A stretch of DNA of 64,000 nt, from NCBI RefSeq assembly GCF_964204645.1, contig NC_134035.1, positions 1,006,001-1,070,000 of the forward strand, read 5' to 3'. The notes under the pieces were generated by a model that saw nothing but the letters and a program-made list of their open reading frames with translations, was not told where the DNA came from and did no database searches. Positions 33,953 to 46,849 of the stretch are shown one piece after another. Position 1 is the stretch's first letter, and every line of letters begins with the position of its first letter. Made by a program: the position numbers and the translations under genes. Source of the stretch: Tubulanus polymorphus (lineage: Eukaryota > Nemertea > Palaeonemertea > Tubulaniformes > Tubulanidae).

Positions 33953-33969
33953 TTATGAAATGTAGTAAA

Positions 33970-34459
33970 CAGAGTGAGTATCAATCCACTTATAGTCCGG
34001 TTAGTTGACTAAATAGTCCAGTTAGTTCACATATAGTCTGGTTAGTTCACTAGTAGTCCAGTTAGTTCACTAGTAGTCCAGTTAGTTCACTAGTAGTGCG
34101 GAAGAAGTTGACTGAAGAAGTAAAACTGTGATAAATTTCAGTTGAAGTCCACCACATCTAGTATTTGTGATGAAGTTTACACGACAGCCCGACAGAGGAA
34201 AACCTGAAATTCTAAAATTGAAATTGCATTAACAGGGATACTGACTGAGAGGTCGGGGGAGGATGGGGTGAGAGGTTGGGGACAATGAAGTGATGAGGTT
34301 GGGCGGAGGATGAGGTGAGAGGTTGGGGTGAGGTTGAGGGAGGATGAGGTGAGAGGATAGACGATGGGTGAAAAGGGAAGCAAAACAGTACCATTACTCT
34401 GACATTGTAAAGGCTTAAGCAAAAGTTTTCAGTCACACTGGATTAACAGATTCTCGTTT
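33970..34459 (+). repeat. Module B, copy 3, short array
   Basis: Four TAGTCCAGTTAGTTCACTAG words lie at 34010-34095, followed by a G-rich array of only about 110 bp (34245-34360) between the same constant blocks. Confidence 0.75.
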
Positions 34460-35833
34460 AACACAAGAGCCTAGCCTGTGGCAGTGGGAGAAAGGCGTTG
34501 TAACTAACTGATCGAGTCAGGGCCGGGCCGGCTTCACTGTTGTGTCGTGACGTGTCTGCGTGCGAAGTCAACTGGAGTGAGGTCCCCCTGTGCGTCCCTG
34601 AGGACATGAAATATACCATATCATGAATGCTTATCTTTTTACCCAATATCAAATTCGTACATTTAAAATCATCGTGACTTTAAAGTCTTCATCAATTGAG
34701 GGAATAGTTCACTGTAAATAAAGAATTAGCGATTGAATTGAGCCCGCTCCACAGTAAAAATAGCGCGATCAATTCAATCTCGAACGTCTAGTGCTGCCCC
34801 TATGTATAACGATAGCGTGGAAAACGTGAACTAACATCATACTCGCTTGCCAGAGTCTTCGAAAGGCAGTAGTGGACGAACTAATTACCGATTTGCGGGC
34901 CGGATTCCGAGGAAAATTCTCAAACTCTGAAAACTGCTCTGAAACGTTTGAACCAAACAAATTTTCTATAAAAGAATAAGCCTTAAAAGAGTAAATTTGA
35001 ATCGGGGTATTTCTGGTAGGGTCTGGGAGAGAGCGACAGGTGTTTGTATGTTCCCTGATTATTTGCGCCCAATTAGAATACATCGAAGAAAAAATATGGA
35101 CATTTTGTCAATTCAGATGATAAATTATCATTCAAAAATGTAAATGAATAAGTTATTCTGTATATAAATATTATATTAATTGATAAGTAAGTGAATTTTA
35201 GCTAAAAAGAATTAAATATGTTACCTAAAAAATAAGGAAATATCATACAAAATTCAGAACGTATTCATAGTATCATATTTAATCAGAATTAGACGACACA
35301 CTGGTCTGTATTGTACGTAATAAGGAAATTTAAATTCCGGCGGTAAATATGCACCATTATTTCAGTTCACAGAAATTCCGCTATCGTAATTCATAGGGGC
35401 AGCACTGTACAGTAGATACCTAACTCAGCCTCACTATCTTACAGTGGCATGCGAGTAATACAGATATTTTTCTTAGCCGAATTTCATTCATTATCTAATA
35501 CGATTCCATTATATATGAATAATTCTACTATCGTTTAAGGCTTTTCGAAGGGGATCATCTTTTCAAAACGAATTTCAAACCATTTTTGACAGAACTCTTT
35601 CGTCTGCGGAATGTACTAGTATCCGGTAATGCGGTAGGCTCACATGCCAAAGGAAGACTTTCAAGCAAATTAGATTTTATTCTCTAAAATAGTGCATTCA
35701 ACTACCACTAGCACTGTAACCAGAACAAAAGCTCTGAAATTATTAAAGAAACACTTTTCTATGAAAGAACGAGGCTTAAGAGTAAATTTGAATCGGGGTA
35801 TTTCTAGTATGGTCGGGGAGAGAGCGACAGGCG
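34460..35833 (+). repeat. Module C, copy 3
   Basis: The 104-codon minus frame is at 34769-35083. The copy ends at GAGAGCGACAGGCG, where the unique receptor upstream region begins. Confidence 0.7.
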
Positions 35834-35845
35834 TTTTGACCCCAG

Positions 35846-35897
35846 TATCCTAGGTACTATATATAAAAAGTCTTTTTTATATATAGTACCGAGGATA
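35846..35897. other. Long hairpin at the module C / receptor-flank junction
   Basis: TATCCTAGGTACTATATATA followed by AAAAG pairs with CTTTTTTATATATAGTACC followed by GAGGATA, with a loop of one to three bases. The arms are about 24 bp with one or two mismatches. It lies within 15 bp of the right border of module C copy 3. Confidence 0.8.
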
Positions 35898-36252
35898 AAA
35901 AACCTGTTGTGTCAGGTCCCTGTGGCTAATACGGACCTGACAGTACGGTTTAGCTAAAGGAGCTAACGCGGTTGCGCGCGCGCGCGTATCGAACGAGATG
36001 GCGTTGTTTTAGTTGTCGCGTCAGGCGGTATCGTTTAGGTCATAGACGATCACGGTTCTAAACCTGATCCAAAAACCGGTCATCAAGTGAGCACAGGCAT
36101 TTATTGCTAACTATTTCATACATCTAACTATTTTTTTCTAATCGCACGGAACCAACTGATCAGTATTTGCGTGTGTTTTGGTTGGTGTCATCGAGATGAA
36201 AATGTATTCTAAAATACAGTCTGTCGTTGGGTGGACCGAGGTGGAATAAATT

Positions 36253-36361
36253 GAACAGGGCCGCACGGAAAGCGATTGATGCCGGGATACTGTTCGTCTC
36301 GTCGGCTGGAAGCTGATTCCCGTGATTTCTTACCGGCAAGTGCGGCGGTTAATGGGTAAGA
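36253..36361 (+). pseudogene. Subtilisin (S8) exon remnant
   Basis: The plus strand reads RAARKAIDAGILFVSSAGS and then, after a frameshift of one position at AGCTGATTCC, DSRDFLPASAAVNG followed by GTAAGAGC, which looks like a splice donor. In proteinase-K-type subtilases the same order occurs around the oxyanion-hole Asn: alpha helix, (I/V)(L/V)FV..AGN, then D.R...PAS. A small deletion would explain AGS in place of AGN. Only this one exon-sized piece is visible; no catalytic Asp, His or Ser region was found nearby. A relic of a captured or deleted gene is the most likely reading. Confidence 0.45.
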
Positions 36362-36450
36362 GCAAAGATAACTTCATTAAAAATACTCGGCTTGTTCACA
36401 ATGCCGCTTCAAATTATGCTTGAATGTGCTACGTTCACGCCACAATCAAT

Positions 36451-37113
36451 ACAGTAGAACCCGGTTCATCTAAGACCAACAAAATTTATCTGGTTTTTTG
36501 GTGAATTCCTATTGCAAGTAATTTTCTTGTATAGTTATGGACAAATGGACTGCAAATATCGTCCGGATTAGACCAAAATCCGGATTCAGCGGATTTGACT
36601 ATATTACGAATGCTTTCCGATGGCATAAATCTGCTAACCCTGTAAATTGATGATGGTTCATGCAATATTACGAATTTTGGTGAATACGTGAAGGGCCTAG
36701 CCATATATCTCCACAAATTATCATTACCAAAACTATATTTGTAGTACCCACGATATGAACGAAGCGAAAATGAATTTTAAAATCAGTGGTTTAAAAATAT
36801 AATCGGCATCGATATAACGACGCGTGGCGGAAACACGAAACTGAAAACTGCTACAGATATAGGTGGTAATTACTGCGGGGAAGCTCGTTATTTTGTCATT
36901 TTAGAATCTCGTAAAATCGAACATTTTCACGATGGATCAGATATCGCTTGTCACAAATAATCAGCGACTGAAAAATGTTGGATTCTGAAATTGCTGAGTG
37001 AAACAAATATTCGTATCACACACCTTAGTTGAAATCTCTCTCAACATCTTTGCCTGGCGTAGAGACTTTAGCGGTGAAATTGAACTGAGTGAAGGAATTT
37101 CAGTCATTGTATA
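36451..37113. promoter_or_regulatory. Upstream region of the receptor gene
   Basis: No TATA box is obvious at a suitable distance. The left edge (TACAGTAGAACCCGGTTCAT, 36451-36470) resembles the terminal repeat of a mariner-type element, but I could not find its partner. The leader just before the ATG is AT-rich. Whether 5' noncoding exons exist further left is unknown. Confidence 0.3.
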
Positions 37114-40100
37114 ATGAAGTTGTTCGGTATGAAAGTGCTGTTTATAGCTTCGCTGATCGTCTGTCAAGTTCGCATCGCACGCAATGATCGCGCAGACTCT
37201 ATCGAGGAATCGTCTGTGACGGTAACGGTAAGTTCGTCTTGTAACAACACGTGGTATCCCTTAGATTCTACGTCCGGTTACATCGTTTCACCGAATTATC
37301 CGTCGTTAACGCGCGGTGTTGAATGTCGTTGGTTCATCAACAGTTCTTCACCGGGAACTTTTCGCGTCCAAGTTTACTACAATATCGAGCCGTCGATATT
37401 CTGTAGCGACAACTACCTCCTCGTCTATGAGTTTGAATACAGATTCTGCGGTAACGGAAAACATGAAATTCGCCGTAACGATTCGATCTCGTTGATGTTT
37501 AAAAGTAACGTCGATGCTGCGCGGGGTAGTCGGGTTTATATCATATATCGTTATGAACGAAGCCGATTGAGCATCAGACACAACTGTAGAAAATATTATC
37601 TTAAAATGAACGAATTACAAATATCTAACGGATATAAATTTAATTTAATATTTGGATTTTGTCAATTGTTTCTGGAATGGACCGGGATGCCTGATGGTTT
37701 AGCAATGAATTTGACGTTCATCAATTATCGCGTCTTGTCTAATTCTTACGAGAGCCCTTTTATGATTCATGACGGATGGAACAGCAGCAGTGAACCTATT
37801 TTTCGTATACGAGAACAAACCGGACATCCACCTTCGTCATTCTATACTAAAACAAACAAAGCTACCTTAGTATCTCAGAAAATCCTTATCAAGTCACAGC
37901 TTTTAGTTCAGATATACAAAATATCAGATTGGAACATCACTAATCCGTTGATTCAGATATCTAATAACGAGTCTGGAGTGCTCATTCCTGATGACAACAG
38001 TTTACACGTAATAACTGGATCGAAACACTTATACTGCTGGTCTATCACAGTGCAGGTGTTACAGTACGTCGTCTTCAACTGGACACGTGATCTCGTCACA
38101 TCTGGTGACGTCATTGGTGTATATAAACTCGAAGGATCACGCGTTATAGGAACTGATATTTTACTCGGTTACAACTACCTGGAATCACTGAGTGTCAAAT
38201 CTGACGGCTTTCTCGTCATATTGTGCGTCTTAAAGAGAATGCTTCATGACCATTTGAATCTAAGAATATTTTACCAAATGAAAATCCTATCGATGGCTGA
38301 TATGAAGGTCAACAATCGTCCGGTGAGTAATGACTAGTTTTAAACCAATACCCATAAAATCAATTAATATGTATCACTTTTGTCAAAAAAGTGTTGGCTA
38401 CTTGACTTTTAGGTTACTGTGATGCGGTCATGGTATTTAACACCAATCACACTGTTCCCAAGTCGAAATACGATCGCAATGAACTATCGCATCACGAGAT
38501 ACGAGTTTAAATGGAAAGTTGATATCTATGAAGAGAATATGGAACTGACAGTTTTATCAGAGAATTGCGAGCGAGCTGGATTTTACATATTCGACGGTGG
38601 TAATTTCACGGCTAGACGATACGGTCCGTATTGTCCTCGTTTACAGATATACGACCGTAATGTCGTCGGTCTGATTACATCAGGTGGATCGGTTACTGTA
38701 GTAGGATACGCTTATAGCTGGGACGATCAGTTGACAGTCGATAAGAAATCGTATCTTAGATTTCGTCCTACCGACTGTGACGGGTATGTTTTAAAGGAAG
38801 GAGAACGTCAGATCAATATGACGTCACACTGTCTCGTGATTACACCCGAAAACCGTCGCCTTCCTTTGAGAAACATTCATATATTATCAGAACACGAGTT
38901 TCAAATTGACCGATGTTTTCAGGACCATTCATATTTCGGATCATGCGATATGTATCTGAGATTGAGTAGTCAGTTTCTCAATAACAGTCTCGTATTAAAC
39001 ACTGTGCAAATTCGATTCACTGATCTGTTCTGGAGGCATTTAATAATAGTTAAACTAAGACGTGAATGTCAACGAGCCAAGAGACCCGAGAGAGAAGAAC
39101 TTGCTAAGCCCCTATTTAAAGATGAATGCGGGTTGGTGCAATCACCGAACTACCCAGGATCGTCTGAATATCAACATCAACCGTTATATTTCAATTTTGC
39201 CCAAGTTTCGAAACGTGAGACATTTCCATATTACCGATTTTTAATCAAATATATCGGAAGGACACCCTGCACGAAATCATCTTCGAGAGACAAAGATCCT
39301 ATTATTTACAAACAAACGATAACACATTCTAACGCCAAGAATCAACACGAATACAAAATATGTGACAATACCGCGATACCGGAACTTGTATTCTACAGTT
39401 ATATAGTCAGTGCACTTTGGTTTGAGGTGAAAAAACACATCCCTACATTTCAAATACAATACACATTAAACCAGTCGTTACCGGTAAGACAGTTTGAAAA
39501 GATCTGTAAATCAGGATTTCTCGATTCTGGAATTTCATGCGTTAAGTACATTAGAGATGAAGGTCTGAATTGGGAGAATGCTGAATTGTACTGCAAACAG
39601 AAGTACGCGGGACATCTACTCAGTATCAACTCAGAACAGGAAATGATTTCTATAAAAACGTTATTCGCGACAAAACTCCTACGGCCTGCGTATTCACAGA
39701 AAGCGCTCATTGTGATGATTGGATTGAAAATGCAGGTAAATTTGCAGCAAAAACATCTTACCCAAGTTTTTTTTCTTCTTTTCAAAAGAACATTTCTAAT
39801 TGTGGAACGATTGATGATTTTATGCTTAATTTTCAATTCTATTCTATAGTCTGGTTCTGGTCATTACACGTGGACAGATGGAAAACCATTGAGCTACACA
39901 GAGTGGTATAAACCAACAAATAACGACACGATACCAGAAGTTATTCGAGGATTGATATCTCCTCTAAGAAAACAACCGATAAATGACGTCAATATGCCGT
40001 GTACGGCGATGATGCTGAATAATCCACGAGGATCAGCGAACTGGGTTCGATTCCCCTGCGGAATCGAAGAGGTTCACACGAGTTTCATTTGCGAAACAGA

Positions 40101-43098
40101 AAGAATCGACATCGAAAATACGACGGGTACAGTACTGAATTCTACAAACAACGACACATTCTTGATAACAGAAAATGCATTTCAAGAAATTAGTTTAAGT
40201 GGTTCGAGCTGTACGATTGGTTGGGTAAGCATAGATAAACAATGCTATCAAATAGTGACAGACTGGAACAAACGTCGAGGTTTAGATTTAAAGACAGCGA
40301 CCGTCATGTGTCATGACATCCGTGGTGAAATAGGTGTAATATCCAGTTACACAGGAAAAGAAGCTACGACCTTAATACGAACACTTCAATATCAACATCA
40401 ATATAGCTCTGTACTAACGATGAGTTCTAATGACAAACTGCTAGTTATAAATCCGATAATCACTAGAGATGAAATTACTCACATTAAATCAGTTAGATGG
40501 ATGATGAAACAGTTTGATAATGTAACAGACACAGCGCATTCTGTTTTGTGTTTCTACAATGTAACTGGTGAAGAGTTGGCTTCTACAAGTGGTTGTAAAT
40601 CGTGGCAGTTTAAGTGTAACGATCAAAGATGTATCAGCGAGCATCGCGTATGTGATACCAGAAACGACTGTCAACACGGTGAAGATGAGCTCAATTGTAC
40701 GGATATAAATTTACACAGTCAGTTTCGATGTTATGATGGTCAGGTCATATCAATAAGTGGTTTCTGTGATTTCATGCAGGATTGTGTGGATGGTTCTGAT
40801 GAGAACTCGTGTTTTCATCTACCCTGTTTGTCAGAACAATTTCGCTGTAAGAGTGGTCAATGTATCAGTAGGATTAAAAGATGTGACGGATTCACTAATT
40901 GTAAAGATGGATCTGATGAAATGGGATGCGATGCTCAAATGTGTCAGGGATTCCTGTGTAACATTGGAGACTGTATCGGTTCTCAGTTGTATCAGGATGG
41001 TGTCGTGGATTGTAGTGGAAGTCTTGAGGAAGATGAATTAGTAACAACTAATGTTACCGTGAATCCTGCAATTCATTGCAATAACGAAAATCGCTGTACG
41101 ACTAACTTCACAAATCTCTGCACAGAATCTGATGAACAAAGATGTTCTTTCAATTCACCTCATTGTTACTCTAGACGTCACAGATGTATCCTGGAAAGAA
41201 TGACACATGGATACCCAGTTTGTAGAAATCTTGAGCACGTAGTACGGTGTGAAGAATTTGAATGTCCAGCTGGTACCGTAAAATGTCCAACATCATACTG
41301 TATACCAATCAGACAGGTGTGTGATGGTCGATCGGATTGTCCCAATTCAGAAGATGAACAAAACTGCGAGGCATTTTCATGTCCTGGAACTTTTAAATGT
41401 GGTCATGAAAATCGATGTATTCCACAATTCGAAGTTTGTGATAGTGTTGTCAATTGTAAATATACAACTGATGACGAGGCTTTCTGTAACGTTACGTGTC
41501 CTAGGAGTTGTAAATGTCAAGGCCATTTGATCGACTGTGAAAATGCTGGTTTAACAAACATAAGTGATCTTTTCTCGGCATCAACTCGAGTTCTCATTTT
41601 GTCAAATAATGGATTTATTCTAAGTGAGTCGTCGTTTTCTTCATTTGTTTATCTTCGTACGCTCAACATCTCCTCTAATAAATTGTTTTATATTTTGCCA
41701 AACTCGTTCAAAAACCTGCATAATCTACATACACTCGACTTTACATATAACAACATCACATCATTATCCACAAATACATTCACCGGTTTGTATAGTTTGA
41801 AAGAGTTATCCATAACTGAAAATCCTCTACGTCATTTAGAACATGACACCTTTCAAGATTTGAGGTCACTTAAATTTCTCGATCTTCGTGAACTTTCCTT
41901 GTTGGTGCTTGGTAAAAATGTATTTCGAGGTTTATCTACATTACAGTCGTTGGATATCAGCGGTAACAGAATCCATCATATTTCACGTTATGCATTTTTG
42001 GGGTTGACCGAACTTAGAAATCTCGATATAACCAACAACTCTAAATTCATTTCCACAGAAAGAGGCGTTTTCGACAATCTGACATCGTTAATCTTCTTAA
42101 CCTCTGATGCTTACAAGTTTTGCTGCATGGCTCCGAATGTTGACCAGTGTCTTCCCGAAGCTGATCAGTTTTCCTCCTGTTCTGATCTGATGGGTAACGC
42201 AGTCCTCAGAGCTATCATCTGGGTCATCTCCGCATTTAGTTTCTTTGCAAACGGTATTGTCATTCTATTTCGTTTTCGATCTGTTCGACTTTCATCATCC
42301 GAAAAACGTAACACTTCATCTGACATCCTAATAATAAATATCGCAGCCTGTGATTTTCTGATGTCGATTTATTTGTTTTTGATCGCGGGAGCAGATTACG
42401 TTTATAAAGGAGTTTATTTTCTTAATTCTGAAACTTGGACGGATAGTTCATTGTGTAGTTTCGCTGGTGTTACGGTGACTCTTTCTTGCGAAGGCTCGTT
42501 GACGTTTCTATTCATTTTAACACGTCATAGATTTTCAAATATCGTTAATCCATTTTCAGGAAGCCCGATTACATCTCCAAAATACGTGTCAATTCTTTGC
42601 GGCGTATGTTGGTTTTCAATAGGTACAATTTCCATAATACCGCTCTCACAAACATCTTATTTCGGGGATAATTTCTACGGTACTGCTGGAGTTTGTTTAC
42701 CTATGAATCTAATTACAATTGATGTCCACGCCTGGCAATATTCGTTAGCTATTTTTGCCGTGTTTAACTCCGTCGTACTTGGAACGATAATGGCGACATA
42801 TGCACAAATGTACAGACTCGTATCTGGAAGCAGGTCTGGTTCGGGTAGAGCTGATCCTACCGAACTGATTTTGGCACGCAGGAGTTTGGTGATAAATCTG
42901 TGTAATTTATTTTGCTGGCTACCGTTAATCATCGTTCAGTTTTGCGTCGTATTCGGGGTTCAAATACCGAATCAGGTGGCGGCTTGGCTGGCCGTCCTTT
43001 TCTTACCGATCAATTCGTCCCTTAATCCCCTTCTTTACACCATACTGACTATCGATATGAAATCCATTCGAGCAAAAACTAAACGTTTTCGACATTAA
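37114..43098 (+). CDS. GRL101-like G-protein-coupled receptor with CUB, lectin, LDLa and LRR ectodomain
   Basis: Three exons join in phase 0: 37114-38322 (donor CCG|GTGAGT), 38413-39735 (acceptor TGACTTTTAG, donor CAG|GTAAAT) and 39850-43098 (acceptor TCTATAG), about 1926 aa. Order: signal peptide (MKLFGMKVLFIASLIV); CUB domain at roughly 42-150; a second CUB-like region near 641-753; C-type lectin-like domain 778-933 spanning the last intron; a second lectin-like region 963-1082; LDLa modules near 1094-1206 (three), one degenerate, then 1315-1391 (two); LRR N-cap (CPRSCKCQGHLIDC) and about seven LRRs to 1600; seven helices 1625-1908 with NPLLY in TM7. The DRY position reads TRHRF. The family is that of Lymnaea GRL101 and the relaxin receptors, at the cell surface, coupling extracellular ligand binding to G proteins. 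The ligand is unknown. Confidence 0.88.
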
Positions 43099-45745
43099 AC
43101 AGATTTGAACTTGAATATTCGGAAGCGATGAGGCTCCGAATCTTCCCAAAAACGAAAGTGAAATTGAACAACTCAACTATTTTTCTCTCACAAGCCCGCC
43201 ACACCTGGCAAACCCCAAAACCTGTCGAACTGAGTGAGTCTGAGGAGATGAAAGAACTATTTAACACAACGAACGACAAAAAACCCTCAGAGATTCTTTC
43301 TATTGTCCGCTTAACACGTCAGATAAGAAACGATCTAGCCCTGGCAAGCGAGGAAAAGGTCCCGTTTTGCTATTGCAAACGAGGCCAATTTTAAACACAT
43401 GTCTAATGCATATCGATACAAGAAAAGAACGAAAATGAATTCCAACTTACCCCTCAGTTTGATGACACGAATCACTAAAATTTATCAATGTTTTATTTGG
43501 TTGAAGATGGTGACGCTTAGAACTCAGGGCCGTACTTAGCGGGGGAGTTTAGTCCGATCTTATTCCCATATGGAAAATCCCACGTATATTCATCTTGGTC
43601 AGTCAATATTATCCTGAATCTCTGCTAATTTAAACTGCACACGGTCCACACACGGTAGATATTCTCCCAAATCCTTCCGTGTCGTAAGGCAGTATATAAG
43701 TTTAAGTTTAAGTGTATATGTATTTATCCGAGTGATTCGTGTATAGAATGTATATAGGTTAATCGCGTCTGTCCCGGTCACGGTTCCATTGAGTCGAACG
43801 TGATGGAACATTGTGCATGTATGAAACTTCAACCTCCAAACGACGTTGATAAACATAAAATTAATGTTGAATCATAATTGCATTGAAGTATTGACCATGT
43901 CAAGACAATTCCTTGAAGGGTTTCAACTAGCAGATTTCCACCAGCACCACAGTGGTCAAGATGGCGAAAAGGGAATAAAAATCAGGGCTATCCCGGGTTC
44001 GAATCCAATCTAGAACTCATGCCGATTCAGGGCCGGATATCCGATGTTCGAAGACCCTAATCACTCCGCTTATGCTTAACTGTAACAGCTATCTTTTGTC
44101 CAAAATTGAAAACAAAAACCCAAAACCAAATCTAAGATTTATAATATACTGTTTTTTATTACGTATCAAAATTAAGAAAGATTTTTGGTCGATTTTCTTC
44201 AGTTGTCAACCGTAAAATATGTGTCTTTTTTAACACTTGTTTACTTTAAAAATAGATGCTCAATATTCAAAGAATTAAATTCTTCCTGTAACTAACCACA
44301 TCTTTTTTTCTTGAGACTCAACATTAAATTGCAGATATCGATTCATAGCAGCCCGGAGCCTGCCTCCCTCGGCCCGGGTTTTGCAGCCCCTCAGACACTC
44401 AATACATTGCCGATATCCTTCTTCAAATTTTTGATCGTAAAGAATTCTCTCGAATAATTAGTTTGTAATCAAATACAGTAGACGTCACTCAAGATCAACT
44501 CGATGTTGGTTGAAATATTTTTTGTAACACTATTCATGAAATCAGATATCACTCAAGTCGGGCACATTTTTACAGCCCCTAATGTTCGACTTGACCCGAG
44601 TCTACTGTACTTGTTTGGAGGATGGTGAGATATCACCTTGCCTCATTAGACATTAGTCATCTATCAACACGCTTTAAAATCATCCAGACTTCACAGTTTT
44701 ATGTTCAACGAGAACTTTAGTATCTGTCTTGCACACTCCAGGACTGGGTGTAAGTAAATCGGTGAAAAGGGCCTGAAGAGGCCGCCGATTCCAGGCTGCA
44801 GATCGATAGCTACATAAGACGAATTCACATGCACAAAATGCTTACAAAGTTTGGTTATAATTTGAAAATGGTTTTCAGAGACAAAAATATATAAATATAT
44901 ACACATTAATAATTGCGGTCGATAAAGGTATTGGTAAAATGAACGAATCGAACATTTAAACATTAAAACAGTCACCATATCTGTACATTACTAACATCAA
45001 AATAGAAACAAAACATATGATAAAAATCCCAAGGAGGGTGGTTCAGAAAAGGTAGCTCGTTTCGGTGAAATAGATAATGTCTATATATTCGAAAATTACA
45101 TGGTTAGAAACATCATCCCACCGGCCCACACCACAGTAGCCGGAAAAACTGAAATATCTACCTACGCAGAACGCCTAATTAGATGAATTAATTTTTACGA
45201 TTTCCGAGGAATTCTTCACAAAAACGTAACACATTTTTAAAACATGAAACACTATACAATATTCTCGTAAAAACGTAATCAAAAACACCGAAAGAAACCC
45301 GCATTACATCAACCAAACAGTGTGTAACAAAACAATACATCTTCAGGGCTGAGACAAACCTGTTGATTTAACGTAAAGTTTGTTACATGTTTCTAGATGA
45401 AAGTCGAGCGCAAATTAACTAAATCTTGAGTTGATAGAATTTTCCTATTGATAGCATGCCAACTGGAGGGGTGGCATCCACCGGGTACCCGACTGAAACT
45501 CATCCGAAGCGAAAAACTGCCGAACCGTGGCTCGCGTATCGTTTAATAAAAAGAAAAAAATCTGAATACCACAAGAGAATTATTGTACATACTATTATCT
45601 ATAGTACACACGCAGTGTAGTGGTCATACTAGTAGTACGGTGTGAGTGTGCGTGCTAGCGTGTGCGCGCATGTATTAAATATGGGAGATCGACGGTGTTC
45701 CATGCGATCGCGCACACGCTTTTGAATATTAATTTAGAAAAATGG
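43099..45745 (+). repeat. Segment D: receptor 3' flank (copy 2)
   Basis: This is the counterpart of 27153-29832. It includes the MITE at 44474-44609, the B-box-like word at 43996-44006 and, at 45506-45745, the fragment shared with 4.5 kb. The receptor 3' UTR must lie at its start; no definite poly(A) signal was chosen. Confidence 0.75.
44474..44609. mobile_element. Mariner-type MITE (copy in segment D2)
   Basis: Same element as 28545-28680, at the same relative place. It therefore predates the block duplication. Confidence 0.65.
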
Positions 45746-46849
45746 TAGTTCCACACCTCCTGGAGTCCACCACTGACTGTTTTTTATGAGTATCAATCCA
45801 CTTTAGTCCGGTTAGATGACTTAATAGTCCAGTTAGTTCACATATAGTCCGGTTAGTTCACTAGAAGTCCAGCTAGTTTCACTAGTAGTCCGGAAGAAGT
45901 TGACTGAAGAGAAGTGATAAATTTCAGTTGAAGTCCACCACGTCCAGTATTCATGATGAAGTTTACACTAGTAGTCCGGAAGAAGTTGACTGAAGAGAAG
46001 TGATAAATTTCAGTTGAAGTCCACCACGTCCAGTATTCATGATGAAGTTTACACCACAGCCCGACAGAGGAAAACCTGAAATATAAAATTGAAATCACAT
46101 TAACAGGGAGACTGACTGAGAGGTTGAGGGAGGATGGGATGAGAGGTTGGGGGAGGATGGGGTGATGAGGTTGGGGAGGATGGGGTGATGAGGTTGGGGA
46201 AGGATGGGGTGAGAGGTTGGGGTGAGGTTGAGGGAGGATGGGGTGAGAGGTTGGGGGTGGGATGAGAGGTTGGGGACAATGGGGTGATGAGGTTGAGGGA
46301 GGATGGGTGAGAGGTTGAGGGAGGATGAAGTGAGAGGTTGGGGTGAGGTTGAGGGAGGATGGGGTGAGAGGTTTGGGGTGGATTGAGAGGTTGGGGACAA
46401 TGGGGTGATGAGGTTGAGGGAGGATGAGGTAAGAGGTTGGGGTGAGGTTGGGGGAGGATGGGGTGAGAGGTTGGGGTGAGGTTGAGGCAGGATGGGGTGA
46501 TGAGGTTTGGGGAGGATGGGGTGAGAGGTTGAGGGAGGATGGAGTGAGAGGTTGGGGGAGGATGGGGTGATGAGGTTGAGGGAGGATGGGGTGAGAGGTT
46601 GGGGGAGGATGGGGTGAGAGGTTGAGGGAGGATGGGGTGAGAGGTTGGGGAGGGTGGTATGAGAGGTTGAGGGAGGGTCAGGTGAGAGGTTGAGGGAGGG
46701 TCGGGTGAGAGGTTGAGGGAGGATGGGGTGAGAGGTTGGGGGAGGATTGGGTGAAAAGTGAAGCAAAACAGTACAATTACTCTGACATAGTAAAGGCTTA
46801 AACAAAAGTTTTCAGCAGTTTTCAGTCACACTGGATTAACAGATTCTCG
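45746..46849 (+). repeat. Module B, copy 4
   Basis: Like copy 2, but with an extra tandem copy of the ~110-bp block ACTAGTAGTCCGGAAGAAGT ... (45880-46060) and a G-rich array at 46118-46750 about 290 bp shorter than in copy 2. Confidence 0.8.

Noticed and set aside
39277-39836. Minus-strand frames opposite receptor exon 2
   Set aside because: Shadows of a well-supported plus-strand coding exon.
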